From the NCBI GenBank assembly GCA_937958985.1, contig CALGLV010000007.1, positions 20,504-84,503 of the forward strand: a stretch of DNA of 64,000 bases, written 5' to 3'. The position numbers and the translations under genes were made by a program. Of the stretch, positions 55,475 through 64,000 are shown one piece after another (positions within the stretch are counted from its first letter, which is position 1; each line of letters starts with the position of its first letter). The notes beneath the pieces were generated by a model. It did no database searches. It saw only the letters and a program-made list of their open reading frames with translations, and was not told the DNA's origin. Origin of the DNA: an uncultured Aquimarina sp. (GTDB lineage: Bacteria > Bacteroidota > Bacteroidia > Flavobacteriales > Flavobacteriaceae).

Positions 55475-56137
55475 TTATAATTCTAAATCCCCGTCTCTCA
55501 TCATTAATTTTCGATCTGCCATAGCTGCAAACTCATTATTGTGCGTTACAATCACAAAAGTTTGTCCAAATTTATCTCGCAAATCAAAAAATAGTTGATG
55601 CAAATTATTGGCAGATTCACTATCTAAATTACCCGAAGGTTCATCCGCATAAATTACTTTGGGGTTATTTATTAATGCCCTTGCCACAGCTACTCGTTGT
55701 TGCTCGCCACCCGACATTTCGTTTGGTTTATGATTTACTCTATGCGAAAGTCCTAAAAACGATAATAATTCTTGCGCTTTAGCCTCTGCTTCTTTTTTGG
55801 GAGTACCTTTTATGAATGCAGGAATGCATACATTTTCCAAGGCCGAAAATTCTGGTAAAAGTTGATGAAATTGAAAAATAAAACCCAATGTTTCATTTCT
55901 GAATTTTGCCAATTCTTTTTCTGATAAAGTATCGCTTTCAATTCCGTTAATGGTGAGTTTACTGCCTGAGTGTTTTTCCTTATTATCTAAAGTGCCTAAA
56001 ATTTGAAGCAAGGTAGTTTTACCTGCGCCTGATGGTCCAACAATAGCAACTACTTCGCCTTTTTTAATATGTAAATCAACACCTTTAAGGACTTCTAACT
56101 CCCCGTAGTATTTATGAATTTTAGTGGCTTTTATCAT
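55475..56137 (-). CDS. lolD: ABC transporter ATP-binding protein, LolD type
   Basis: A 220-residue ABC ATPase of the LolD/MacB/FtsE group. Walker A is [18 protein letters not shown] (about 31-48), the Q loop is in [20 protein letters not shown], the typical LolD phrase, the signature is [16 protein letters not shown] and Walker B is [13 protein letters not shown], then VTHN. It would supply energy to a LolC/E-like permease releasing lipoproteins to the outer membrane; no permease gene is next to it, which is usual for flavobacteria. First gene of a pair with the TIGR02757 gene. Confidence 0.85.
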   Translation of the reverse strand: MIKATKIHKYYGELEVLKGVDLHIKKGEVVAIVGPSGAGKTTLLQILGTLDNKEKHSGSKLTINGIESDTLSEKELAKFRNETLGFIFQFHQLLPEFSALENVCIPAFIKGTPKKEAEAKAQELLSFLGLSHRVNHKPNEMSGGEQQRVAVARALINNPKVIYADEPSGNLDSESANNLHQLFFDLRDKFGQTFVIVTHNNEFAAMADRKLMMRDGDLEL

Positions 56138-56202
56138 AAATCGAAAAATACGAATGTTATACCATATATTGTACTAGAATTTATAATAAAATAATTCTTC
56201 TC

Positions 56203-57285
56203 ATGGAAAAATATCATGTATTGGGTGTAATGTCTGGAACTTCACTAGATGGAATTGATATTGCTGATATTCAATTTTCGTACGACACCACATGGAATTT
56301 TGAATTAAGCCTATGTGAAACAATTCCTTATTCAAAAAAATGGGAACAAATTCTAAACAATGCCTACATAAAAACAAAAGAAGAACTCCATATATTAAAT
56401 GGGGAATACACAGATTACCTCGCCAATTGCATTAATACATTTATTGAAAAAAACAAAATAGTGCAATTAGATGCCGTATGTAGCCATGGACATACTATAT
56501 TACATGAACCTGAAAATAACTACACTTTACAAATTGGAAATTTGCCTAAAATTGCTGATCTGATAAAGCAAAATGTAGTTTGTGATTTTAGAGTTCAAGA
56601 TGTACAATTAGGTGGCCAAGGAGCGCCTTTAGTACCCATTGGCGATCAATTATTATTTGCGGATTATGATTTTTGTTTAAACCTGGGCGGATTTGCTAAT
56701 ATTTCATTTCAACATCACAACCAAAGAGTTGCTTTTGATAATTGCCCGGTAAACACCGTGCTTAATCATTTTGCAAAACAACTTGGAAAACCCTTTGATT
56801 ATAATGGAAATTTCGCCCGTAAGGGTAACTTAAATAACGCCTTGCTAAACGAGCTAAATGCCTGTGATTATTATAAAAAAGAACCTCCAAAATCTTTGGG
56901 TATTGAATGGGTTGAGCACAAAATAATTCCTCTAATAAACAAATACGCCATAGCTACTGAGGATATTTTGCATACTTTTTCGATACATATTGCTACCATT
57001 ATAGCTAACGATATTAATGCAAATAATAAAACCAACAGCTCTCGAATACTTATTTCAGGTGGGGGTGCCTACAATAGCTTTATTATTGAAGCATTAAAAC
57101 AAAGAACAAAAATTAAAATTGAAGTTGCCCAACCAAAAGTTTTAGAATTCAAAGAAGCACTTATTTTTGGACTGCTCGGTATACTAAAACTAAATAATCA
57201 AATTAACGTATTATCAAGTGTTACAGGATCAGTTAAAGATCATTCATCAGGAAACGTTTTTTATTATGAAAATGATATCATTTAA
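56203..57285 (+). CDS. anmK: Anhydro-N-acetylmuramic acid kinase
   Basis: A 360-residue sugar kinase that cleaves and phosphorylates anhydro-MurNAc during peptidoglycan recycling. The ATP loop is VLGVMSGTSLDGIDIADI (about 6-23), the catalytic/anhydrosugar segment is VCSHGHTILHEP and CDFRVQDVQLGGQGAPLVP (cut across the motif), the NLGGFANISF strand and the second phosphate loop ISGGGAYNSFIIEAL are present. Length is normal. It stands alone upstream of nhaB, 104 bases away, divergent from the LolD gene. Confidence 0.95.
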   Translation: MEKYHVLGVMSGTSLDGIDIADIQFSYDTTWNFELSLCETIPYSKKWEQILNNAYIKTKEELHILNGEYTDYLANCINTFIEKNKIVQLDAVCSHGHTILHEPENNYTLQIGNLPKIADLIKQNVVCDFRVQDVQLGGQGAPLVPIGDQLLFADYDFCLNLGGFANISFQHHNQRVAFDNCPVNTVLNHFAKQLGKPFDYNGNFARKGNLNNALLNELNACDYYKKEPPKSLGIEWVEHKIIPLINKYAIATEDILHTFSIHIATIIANDINANNKTNSSRILISGGGAYNSFIIEALKQRTKIKIEVAQPKVLEFKEALIFGLLGILKLNNQINVLSSVTGSVKDHSSGNVFYYENDII

Positions 57286-57357
57286 TGAGAAAAATGACAA
57301 AATATTAACAATAAACTAAATCCACTTAAGTATATTAATTATAAGCTGTTGCCTTAC

Positions 57358-57365
57358 TATATTTG
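57358..57365 (+). promoter_or_regulatory. -7 element (TATATTTG) for nhaB
   Basis: TATATTTG is a full consensus match, 24 bases upstream of the nhaB ATG. No clear -33 partner. Confidence 0.5.
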
Positions 57366-57389
57366 TTTACAATCAAAAATTAACACAAA

Positions 57390-58886
57390 ATGTTTAAAAA
57401 TTTCTTAGGAAATAGTCCTAAATGGTATAAATCTACCATACTAAGTTTCTTAATAATCAATACGCTATTATTTTTTATACTTCCTACTTTTTTAGACCAT
57501 CATTTGGCTTACAGTATTGTATCGTGGCTATTTATTGGTGAATTTATTTTCACTTTAGCTATGGCCTTAAAATGCTACCCTTTACAATCTGGTGGTTTAT
57601 TAGCTATCCAAATACTAGCACTTGGACTTACAACACCTCACAATGCCTATCACGAAGTACAGCAAAATTTAGAAGTAGTATTGCTTTTAGTATTTATGGT
57701 TGCTGGTATTTATTTTATGAAGCCATTATTGATGTTTATTTTCAGTAAAGTTTTTACTAAAATAAAATCCAAACTTGTATTATCCTTATTATTTGTATTC
57801 TTATCAGCGGTATTGTCTGCGTTTTTAGATGCACTAACCGTAACTGCAGTATTAATTAGTGTTGCTGTAGGTTTTTATGGCGTGTATCACAAAATACACT
57901 CTATAGCAAATAGTGACTTTGATGGAGATGGAATTGTGGATCGAAAAGAATTAAGTGGAGATACCTTAGAAGAATTTAAAAGTTTCCTTAGAAGTTTAAT
58001 AATGCATGGTGTAGTAGGTACGGCACTTGGTGGAGTTTGTACTTTAGTTGGAGAGCCTCAAAATTTGTTAATCGGAGAAAAATTAGGTTGGGATTTCATT
58101 CAATTCTTTAAAGTAATGGCTCCTGTGACCATTCCTGTTTTATTTGCTGGTCTAGCTACTACTGTAGTTTTAGAAAAGTTTAAAATCTTTGGATTTGGAG
58201 GAAAATTACCTGAGGTAGCCCGAAAAATAATTGAAAATTATACGGATGAGCAAGACAGTATACGAACCGACAAACAAAAATATGCTTTAAAAGTTCAAGG
58301 GTTTGCGGCTATTTTATTAATTGCTGGTTTGGCGTTACATATTGCTCCTGTAGGTTTTATAGGTTTGGCATTAATTATTTTTCAAACTGCCTTTACAGGA
58401 ATTATTGAAGAACATGCACTTGGAAAATCTTTTGAAGAGGCCTTACCTTTTACAGGTTTATTAGTCGTGTTTTTTGTAGTTGTTGCTATGATACACGATC
58501 AACATTTATTTACACCAATAATCGATTGGGCTTTATCATTACCTGTTAATCAGCAACCATCTATGTTTTATTTAGCAAATGGAATACTATCTATGATTAG
58601 TGATAATGTATTTGTTGCTACCGTATATATAGGAGAAGTAAAACAAGCCTTTGATGCTGGTACTATTGATAGAAAACAATTTGAAACTTTAGCCGTTGCT
58701 ATAAACACGGGTACTAATTTACCCAGTGTAGCAACCCCTAACGGACAAGCTGCTTTCTTATTCCTATTAACCTCTGCATTAGCTCCATTAATTGGACTAT
58801 CGTATATGAAAATGGTAAAAATGGCTTTTCCTTACACTATTGTATTGGGAGTTACAGGGCTTATAGGAGTAATTTATTTCTTATAA
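57390..58886 (+). CDS. nhaB: Sodium/proton antiporter NhaB, with an EF-hand-like loop
   Basis: A 498-residue inner-membrane antiporter exchanging Na+ for H+, with about twelve membrane segments. Family landmarks run through the protein: [30 protein letters not shown] [80 protein letters not shown] and [20 protein letters not shown]. An unusual feature is the loop at residues 176-187, [12 protein letters not shown], which matches a canonical calcium-binding EF-hand (Asp at 1, 3, 5, Gly at 6, Glu at 12). The Escherichia coli protein as I recall it has no such loop. Ends with a strong terminator. Confidence 0.94.
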   Translation: MFKNFLGNSPKWYKSTILSFLIINTLLFFILPTFLDHHLAYSIVSWLFIGEFIFTLAMALKCYPLQSGGLLAIQILALGLTTPHNAYHEVQQNLEVVLLLVFMVAGIYFMKPLLMFIFSKVFTKIKSKLVLSLLFVFLSAVLSAFLDALTVTAVLISVAVGFYGVYHKIHSIANSDFDGDGIVDRKELSGDTLEEFKSFLRSLIMHGVVGTALGGVCTLVGEPQNLLIGEKLGWDFIQFFKVMAPVTIPVLFAGLATTVVLEKFKIFGFGGKLPEVARKIIENYTDEQDSIRTDKQKYALKVQGFAAILLIAGLALHIAPVGFIGLALIIFQTAFTGIIEEHALGKSFEEALPFTGLLVVFFVVVAMIHDQHLFTPIIDWALSLPVNQQPSMFYLANGILSMISDNVFVATVYIGEVKQAFDAGTIDRKQFETLAVAINTGTNLPSVATPNGQAAFLFLLTSALAPLIGLSYMKMVKMAFPYTIVLGVTGLIGVIYFL

Positions 58887-58906
58887 ATCATTTCCTTTAT
58901 AACATT

Positions 58907-58949
58907 AAAAAAGGTTCTTTTTGTAGCTATGCAGAAAGAACCTTTTTTT
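58907..58949 (+). terminator. Intrinsic terminator after nhaB
   Basis: Arms AAAAAAGGTTCTTT and AAAGAACCTTTTTT around a 14-base loop, ending in a T run. It is 21 bases past the nhaB stop. Confidence 0.85.
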
Positions 58950-59081
58950 GTTTTGAACTATTAAATGATAGTTTTATAAACTTTGTAATTTAATTTTCAA
59001 AATAGCGTTATCTTTAAACTTACATTACTGTATGTAAAAACACAGTAATAATTCATTCACTAATTTGTCTGTATACTTAAT

Positions 59082-59771
59082 ATGACTACTATTTTATCAC
59101 AAGAAACTACAGAGGTAGTTACCGAACAAACTGAAAAAACACTTTCTCTTATTGAACTTATATTTAGTGGAGGTATCGCTGGAAGTATTGTAATCGGAAT
59201 TTTATTTGTTTTACTATTTGTAGCCATTTACATTTATTTTGAGCGTTATTTTACCATTAAAAAAGCTTCTACTTTTGACTCCAAATTTATGGGTACAATA
59301 AAAGAAGAAATTAGCAACGGTAATATCGCAAATGCTAAAGAAATTTGTAAGCAAGCAAACTCCCCTGTTTCTCGATTAACCGAAAAAGGAATTTCTCGTA
59401 TTGGTAGCCCTTTAGAAGACATTAATACTGCCATTGAAAATGCCGGTAAATTAGAAGTTTATAAACTGGAAAAAAATGTGAGTATTTTAGCTACTGTAGC
59501 AGGAGCCGCACCTATGATTGGTTTTTTAGGAACAGTAATCGGTATGGTTTTAGCTTTTCACCAACTAGCAACTAGTAGCGGCCAAGCAGATATGGGATCT
59601 TTAGCCGAAGGTATTTATACCGCAATGACGACTACTGTCGCTGGGCTTATTGTAGGAATTATAGCTTATATAGGTTACAATCATTTAGTAGTTAAAACAG
59701 ATAAAGTAGTATACCAAATGGAAACTACAGCTGTTGACTTTTTAGACTTACTTAACGAACCTGCTGCTTAA
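59082..59771 (+). CDS. exbB: MotA/TolQ/ExbB proton channel family protein
   Basis: A 229-residue inner-membrane protein forming, with ExbD, the proton-driven motor that energises TonB or Tol. Three membrane segments are at about 32-53, 137-160 and 185-207. The signature GAAPMIGFLGTVIGMVLAFH is at residues 141-160, and TTTVAGLIVGIIAYIGY forms TM3. An N-terminal extension of 30 polar residues (MTTILSQETTEVVTEQ) precedes TM1, longer than in E. coli ExbB. ExbD starts 2 bases after its stop. It may power the TonB receptor at 25460 and others. Confidence 0.92.
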   Translation: MTTILSQETTEVVTEQTEKTLSLIELIFSGGIAGSIVIGILFVLLFVAIYIYFERYFTIKKASTFDSKFMGTIKEEISNGNIANAKEICKQANSPVSRLTEKGISRIGSPLEDINTAIENAGKLEVYKLEKNVSILATVAGAAPMIGFLGTVIGMVLAFHQLATSSGQADMGSLAEGIYTAMTTTVAGLIVGIIAYIGYNHLVVKTDKVVYQMETTAVDFLDLLNEPAA

Positions 59772-59773
59772 TT

Positions 59774-60166
59774 ATGAATTTACGTGGACGAAACAAAGTA
59801 AGTGCCGAATTCAGTATGTCTTCCATGACGGATATTGTATTCCTTTTATTGGTATTCTTTTTACTTACCTCCCCTGCTATTACTCCCGAAGCCTTAGATT
59901 TAATACTTCCTAAAGCAAAAGGAAAAACAACTAACGTTCAAAATTTATCGGTAAGCATAAACGACAAGCAACAGTTTTATGTTAATGATACCCGAGTAAG
60001 CGAGCAAAAATTAGAGGCTGTTTTAAATGCTAAATTAAACGGAAACGAAAACCCAACAATTATTCTACGTACAGATAAAACGGTAACCATGCAAAAAGCT
60101 GTTAAAGTAATGGATATTGCTAACAGAAATAAATATAAAGTTGTTCTAGCGGTCAAGCCAGAATAA
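59774..60166 (+). CDS. exbD: ExbD/TolR biopolymer transport protein
   Basis: A 130-residue partner of ExbB with a single membrane helix (SMTDIVFLLLVFFLLTSPAI, about 17-36) that carries the proton-path aspartate D20, and a periplasmic domain of about 90 residues (LSVSINDKQQFYVNDTRV, PTIILRTDKTVTMQKAVKV). It starts 2 bases after exbB. No TonB gene follows, so the energy-transducing partner must be elsewhere. Flavobacteria often carry a second ExbD copy with such pairs; only one is here. Confidence 0.93.
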   Translation: MNLRGRNKVSAEFSMSSMTDIVFLLLVFFLLTSPAITPEALDLILPKAKGKTTNVQNLSVSINDKQQFYVNDTRVSEQKLEAVLNAKLNGNENPTIILRTDKTVTMQKAVKVMDIANRNKYKVVLAVKPE

Positions 60167-60305
60167 TTGATTGTTGCTATTCTATTAACTGCATGAAATT
60201 ATGCCCGAATTCAATAAGTAGCTTCTGAAAAACTCAAAAAAAATAGCATTAGTAATATTCATTTGCTTTGACTAATTTGCCATAGCTCCCATTTACTACT
60301 CTGCT

Positions 60306-61937
60306 ATGAAATACTTACTATTTTACTTATTTATCTTAAATTTCTTTTTTGCTTTTGCTCAAAAACCTAAAATTACAGACGACTTTTCACTAAGTGTAGG
60401 CCCTAAATACAAACGCATAAGCAATACACAAGAATATCACTTTGTGTATGGACAACAAATGCTATCTTTAAAAAAAATAAATAAAGCCTTTGTTCTTCAA
60501 AGACACACTGTTAGAAATCTCACAAAATTACCTGCTACATCAACCGTTATCGATAAAGGAGATTTTGTAGGGGTAATGCAATTAAAAGATACGGTACTTG
60601 TTTACTATCGTCAAAAAAACAAGTTACTCAGTCAAAAACTTCGTATTTCTGCCAAAGTACCTATCACAACATCCACAGTAATTAATGCAAAAAATACAGT
60701 AGCCGACAATTTCGGATTTACAAGTCGTTTTGGTTATGATGCTGGTAACCGTATAAATGCTTTTGCTATTAAAAAATCTGTAGATCAGTCTAAATTTGTA
60801 ATTGTATATACCGATAGTAAAATTTCTGGAAACGGAAAAAAACCTTTAAAAAATGTAGTTACAGGCAATATCAAAAAAACAGTAAATATAACTGTTTATA
60901 ATGCAGATATGACCTTAGATTGGAAACGAAGTATAGAAATGCCATACATCGTAAAGAAAATGAAACCCAATGACTTTATGGTAGACGCCAGGGGTGATTT
61001 TTACGTTTTAGCTTCCGTTTTTGATAAAGAAATACTTTTAGCAGCTAATCGAAATAAAGAAGATTCTAACTTTCATACGGAACTATTTAAGATAAATAAA
61101 GATGCTGATAATTGGGAAATTAAAACTATTGAAACTCCTAAAGTTATTGAAGATGCAGTATTGTACTCAGATGCATCTAAAAAACCTGTGATTATCGGAT
61201 TTTATTCCGAGAAAGAGCTTGGCGGTTACGTTTCTGGAATGTTTAATGCTTCCATTGACAGCAATAAAACAATAAATCCTATTCTTTATCCTATTCCAAC
61301 GGATACCATAAAAGCTTATGAAGCCCGTAAGGCAGTACAGATAAAAAAAGGCTTACGAAGCCCCAAAGAAAAAGAAGATTTAGAAGATATTCATATCAAT
61401 AAAATTACGGTACAAAATGACGGTAGTTTTACTCTTTTCGCAGAACAACGCTATGCTGTAAGAAATTCTTATTACGCCAATGGTGCCACAACTGTAAAGT
61501 ATGATTTTTACTATAAAAATGCTTATGCTACTAAAATAGATGGTATCGGAAATTTACTTTGGTTCAATCAATTACCAAAAAATCAATACGGCAGAAAAGG
61601 CAAACAAACAATGTCTTATCAAACCTTACATTTTGGAAATTACAATTATGTTCTTTTGTGGGAAAAGTTTGGTAATCTGTATAAGAATGTTGGTGAATAT
61701 GCTGATTTATTGGATACCGGTAAAAGAGAATATTTATTTTTAGCCACTTATAAAATCAATAATGTTACTGGTAATGTTGAAAAACTACCTGTAATAAATT
61801 CACTCGAAGTAGACCGCTATAGATTATCTAATTTTAAAATGGATAAGGCCGTATTAGTAAATGAATCTGATATTATTTTTGAAGGAAACAGCGGTAAAGC
61901 CAATTATTTATTTAGACTACAAATAAACAAAAACTAA
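60306..61937 (+). CDS. Large secreted protein of unknown function
   Basis: A 543-residue protein with a signal peptide, MKYLLFYLFILNFFFAFAQ. The mature part has many beta-forming stretches with regularly spaced aromatic and Asp residues, for example NAFAIKKSVDQSKFVIVYTD (about 158), DFMVDARGDFYVLASVFD, PVIIGFYSEKELGGYVSGMF and DGSFTLFAEQRYA, which recalls a beta-propeller-like protein, but no named repeat is recognised. No T9SS C-terminal sorting signal is apparent, so it is most likely periplasmic or outer-membrane associated. It sits 140 bases after exbD and before the acyl-CoA ligase. I do not know the family. Confidence 0.75.
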   Translation: MKYLLFYLFILNFFFAFAQKPKITDDFSLSVGPKYKRISNTQEYHFVYGQQMLSLKKINKAFVLQRHTVRNLTKLPATSTVIDKGDFVGVMQLKDTVLVYYRQKNKLLSQKLRISAKVPITTSTVINAKNTVADNFGFTSRFGYDAGNRINAFAIKKSVDQSKFVIVYTDSKISGNGKKPLKNVVTGNIKKTVNITVYNADMTLDWKRSIEMPYIVKKMKPNDFMVDARGDFYVLASVFDKEILLAANRNKEDSNFHTELFKINKDADNWEIKTIETPKVIEDAVLYSDASKKPVIIGFYSEKELGGYVSGMFNASIDSNKTINPILYPIPTDTIKAYEARKAVQIKKGLRSPKEKEDLEDIHINKITVQNDGSFTLFAEQRYAVRNSYYANGATTVKYDFYYKNAYATKIDGIGNLLWFNQLPKNQYGRKGKQTMSYQTLHFGNYNYVLLWEKFGNLYKNVGEYADLLDTGKREYLFLATYKINNVTGNVEKLPVINSLEVDRYRLSNFKMDKAVLVNESDIIFEGNSGKANYLFRLQINKN

Positions 61938-62063
61938 TAGTTGCTAACCTTAAGCAGTTTACTAAAAAAAACTCAGAAAAACACTTAAAAAAATATCAAT
62001 TACTCAAAATATAGCGTATTTTTTAAGTATATTTAGTTCATTAACATTCCACACGCCACATAT

Positions 62064-63839
62064 ATGAATACTATAAAAAGACTCTTTGATTTTCCGTACT
62101 ACCAACTATCTAACGGGAATTTACCTAATTCACTAGTTACTAAATATGGTGATCATTGGGTCGAGACTTCTACGCAAGAATATATAGATAAAGCCAACCA
62201 AATAAGCAGAGGCTTATTACGTATGGGAGTGCAACCAAACGATAAAATTGCTATTATATCTACAAATAACCGAACTGAGTGGAATATTACAGATATAGGC
62301 GTATTGCAAACTGGTGCGCAAGATGTACCTATTTACCCTACTATTTCTCAAGAAGATTATGAATATGTATTAAATCATTCGGAATCAAAATATGTTTTCG
62401 TTTCTGACGTAGATGTTTACCAAAAAGTAATGAACATTAAGGATAATGTACCTAGTTTAATCGCTATTTTTAGTTATGATACTATTGAAGGATGTAAAAG
62501 TTGGAATGATGTTTTAGATTTAGGTAAAGATATTAGCAATCAATCTGAAGTTGAAAATTTAAAAGATTCCATAAAAGAAACTGATTTGGCTACGCTTATA
62601 TACACCTCTGGTACTACGGGCAGGCCTAAAGGAGTTATGTTAAGTCATAAAAATATTGTGAGTAACGCTATTAATAGCTCATTACGCTTTCCTATTGAAG
62701 ATGGTAAAGCAAAAGCTTTGAGCTTTTTACCTATATGTCATATTTATGAGCGTATGTTATTGTATTTATACCAATACCGTAGTGTTGGTATTTATTTTGC
62801 AGAATCTATAGAAAGTATTAGTGACAATTTAAAAGAGATAAAGCCTGATGTAATGACTGCCGTTCCTCGATTATTGGAAAAGGTTTATGATAAAATCTAT
62901 GCTAAAGGTGCTGCTTTAACAGGAATAAAAAAGAAATTATTCTTTTGGGCAATAGATCTTGGTTTAGTGTATGAGCCTTACGGTCAAAACGGGGCTTGGT
63001 ATGAATTTAAACTTGGTATTGCTAGAAAAATTATTTTTAGTAAATGGCAAGAAGGTTTGGGTGGTAACCTAAAAATAATCGCTTCAGGAAGTGCTGCTTT
63101 ACAACCAAGGCTATCACGCGTATTTAATGCTGCTGGGATTGCAGTAATGGAAGGCTATGGACTTACAGAAACATCTCCAGTAATATCTGTAAACGATGCA
63201 AGAGAAGGCGGTTTTAGAGTAGGAACCGTAGGAAGGTTGTTGCCCGAAACTAAAGTTACGATAGCTAGTGATGGAGAAATACTTGTTGAAGGCCCTAATG
63301 TAATGATTGGGTATTACAAAAATCCAGAAAAAACAGCTGAAGTATTAAAGGATGGAAAATTTCATACAGGTGATATTGGAGAAATTGATGCCGATGGCTT
63401 TCTTAAAATTACTGACAGAAAAAAAGAAATGTTTAAGACTTCAGGAGGAAAATATGTGGCTCCGCAATTAATTGAAAACATGATGAAGCAATCTCGCTTC
63501 ATAGAACAAATCATGGTTATAGGTGAAGGTGAAAAAATGCCTGGAGCATTCGTTCAGCCTAATTTTACTTTTGTTAAAGAATGGGCTCAAATAAAAGGAT
63601 TCGATATTGGAAATACCCATGCTGAAATTGCTTCAAATGAAAAAGTGATCGATCGAATAAAAGAAGACATAAACGAATATAATTCGAAATTTGGTAAGTG
63701 GGAGCAAATAAAACGTTTTGAATTAACCCCTGATGAATGGACTGTTGAAGCTGGTCACCTTACTCCTACTATGAAACTGAAAAGGAAAATTATTAAGGGT
63801 ATTTATACTGATTTATATAATAAAATTTATGGCAAGTAA
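62064..63839 (+). CDS. Long-chain fatty acid-CoA ligase (AMP-forming)
   Basis: A 591-residue ligase of the adenylate-forming superfamily that activates fatty acids to acyl-CoA. The AMP/phosphate loop is YTSGTTGRPKGVMLSH (180-195), followed by the GYGLTETSPVIS aligner near residue 375, and the hinge and catalytic lysine region FHTGDIGEIDADGFLKITDR with KEMFKTSGGKYVAP. The gene ends with LKRKIIKGIY, usual for long-chain members. There is no signal peptide; it acts at the inner membrane. It is the last complete gene, and the IS element begins about 20 bases downstream. I leave fadD off because related genes are common in flavobacteria. Confidence 0.92.
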   Translation: MNTIKRLFDFPYYQLSNGNLPNSLVTKYGDHWVETSTQEYIDKANQISRGLLRMGVQPNDKIAIISTNNRTEWNITDIGVLQTGAQDVPIYPTISQEDYEYVLNHSESKYVFVSDVDVYQKVMNIKDNVPSLIAIFSYDTIEGCKSWNDVLDLGKDISNQSEVENLKDSIKETDLATLIYTSGTTGRPKGVMLSHKNIVSNAINSSLRFPIEDGKAKALSFLPICHIYERMLLYLYQYRSVGIYFAESIESISDNLKEIKPDVMTAVPRLLEKVYDKIYAKGAALTGIKKKLFFWAIDLGLVYEPYGQNGAWYEFKLGIARKIIFSKWQEGLGGNLKIIASGSAALQPRLSRVFNAAGIAVMEGYGLTETSPVISVNDAREGGFRVGTVGRLLPETKVTIASDGEILVEGPNVMIGYYKNPEKTAEVLKDGKFHTGDIGEIDADGFLKITDRKKEMFKTSGGKYVAPQLIENMMKQSRFIEQIMVIGEGEKMPGAFVQPNFTFVKEWAQIKGFDIGNTHAEIASNEKVIDRIKEDINEYNSKFGKWEQIKRFELTPDEWTVEAGHLTPTMKLKRKIIKGIYTDLYNKIYGK

Positions 63840-63888
63840 ACATCCTCAATAATTTTATTCGGCAGTATCTCATTAACTGTGTAAGTTT

Positions 63889-63927
63889 AAAAAATAGCTT
63901 GGGTCATGACCCAAGCTATTTTTTTTT
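63889..63927 (+). terminator. Perfect hairpin with T run before the transposase
   Basis: AAAAAATAGCTTGGGTCA is followed by its exact complement and more T residues, a dyad with no loop in the ideal form. It can end the acyl-CoA ligase transcript and would also shield the transposase start from readthrough. Confidence 0.8.
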
Positions 63928-63949
63928 AATTTTAAATTAAAACACAGTA

Positions 63950-64000
63950 ATGAAAAAAGAAGATTTATTAAACGACGACTTCCTTAAGCAGTTTAAGAGC
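63950..64000 (+). CDS. IS256-family transposase, N-terminal fragment (cut by window edge)
   Basis: An ATG at 63950 opens a frame of 17 codons to the window edge, MKKEDLLNDDFLKQFKS. This closely resembles the N-terminus that I remember for Bacteroidetes IS256 transposases, which continue with GEELxxFLxQLQKRGIEKML. The catalytic DDE domain is outside the window. Only 17 residues are available, so the assignment is provisional, but context (hairpin, inverted-repeat-like end) agrees. Confidence 0.6.
   Translation, partial: MKKEDLLNDDFLKQFKS

Larger units (their letters stand above)
63861..64000 (+). mobile_element. Left end of an IS256-type insertion sequence (cut by window edge)
   Basis: The segment from GGCAGTATCTCATTAACTGT at 63861 to the right edge is proposed as the left end of an insertion sequence, because an IS256-type transposase frame starts at 63950. 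The 63861 boundary is a guess: the GGCA...CTGTGTAA pattern resembles IS256-family inverted repeats, but the right end lies outside the window, so the repeat and target duplication cannot be seen. A strong hairpin between the end and the start codon fits a guard against transcription from the upstream ligase gene. Confidence 0.5.

Noticed and set aside
59020..59037. Inverted repeat TTACAT/ATGTAA upstream of exbB
   Set aside because: Only six-base arms in AT-rich DNA; it could be a regulatory site but nothing else supports it.

Overview
This is an AT-rich chromosomal window from a member of the Bacteroidetes, almost certainly family Flavobacteriaceae. The evidence is a PorT/SprT gene of the type IX secretion system, SusC-like TonB receptors and imelysin-type lipoproteins, bacillithiol synthesis (BshC), a TIGR02757 protein, and upstream sequences that follow the Bacteroidetes -7 consensus TAnnTTTG instead of an E. 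coli -10. Several of these -7 elements sit only 5 to 15 bases before the start codon. I cannot name the genus. No rRNA, tRNA or CRISPR array was seen.

Layout. 1-10.4 kb: a truncated FAD dehydrogenase, an rRNA/tRNA methyltransferase, a Ste24-type protease, a decayed monooxygenase relic, the (p)ppGpp enzyme, a Fur-like regulator joined to purA, a channel-like membrane protein and a patatin. 10.5-18.5 kb (minus strand): ilvD-ilvB-ilvN for branched-chain amino acids, a small membrane protein and the trkA-trkH potassium system. 18.6-25.4 kb: ubiE-porT, a hybrid histidine kinase, lipA, and a CBS-like gene whose PLP site is destroyed next to a LOV-like PAS protein without its cysteine. 25.4-32.4 kb (minus strand): an iron/heme uptake operon in the order DUF4856 lipoprotein, imelysin lipoprotein, HTTM protein, TonB receptor, followed upstream by a heme-binding protein. 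32.4-40 kb: a metE relic beside an intact Lrp regulator, HMG-CoA lyase-YjbQ, a HAD hydrolase, pyrD, pepT and PhzF. 40-57 kb: recQ, tatC-lptB, ligA-bshC-FAD monooxygenase, truA/ung and a LolD-type ATPase. 57-64 kb: anmK, nhaB, exbB-exbD, a large secreted unknown, an acyl-CoA ligase, and the left end of an IS256-type element cut by the window edge.

Most genes are housekeeping. ExbB-ExbD could energise the TonB receptor; the trk genes and NhaB handle K+ and Na+; ubiE makes the quinone that pyrD reduces; LptB, LolD and PorT serve the outer membrane.

The least ordinary items are two gene relics (an antibiotic-biosynthesis-monooxygenase-like gene at 3332-3630 and a metE N-terminus at 32461-32709), the CBS pseudoenzyme at 23211-24569, an EF-hand-like loop inside NhaB, a zinc-ribbon/flavin monooxygenase fusion, the HTTM protein inside the iron operon with operator-like inverted repeats upstream, and an unusually perfect inverted repeat upstream of ilvD. 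I did not find a clearly new multi-gene defence or biosynthetic system.
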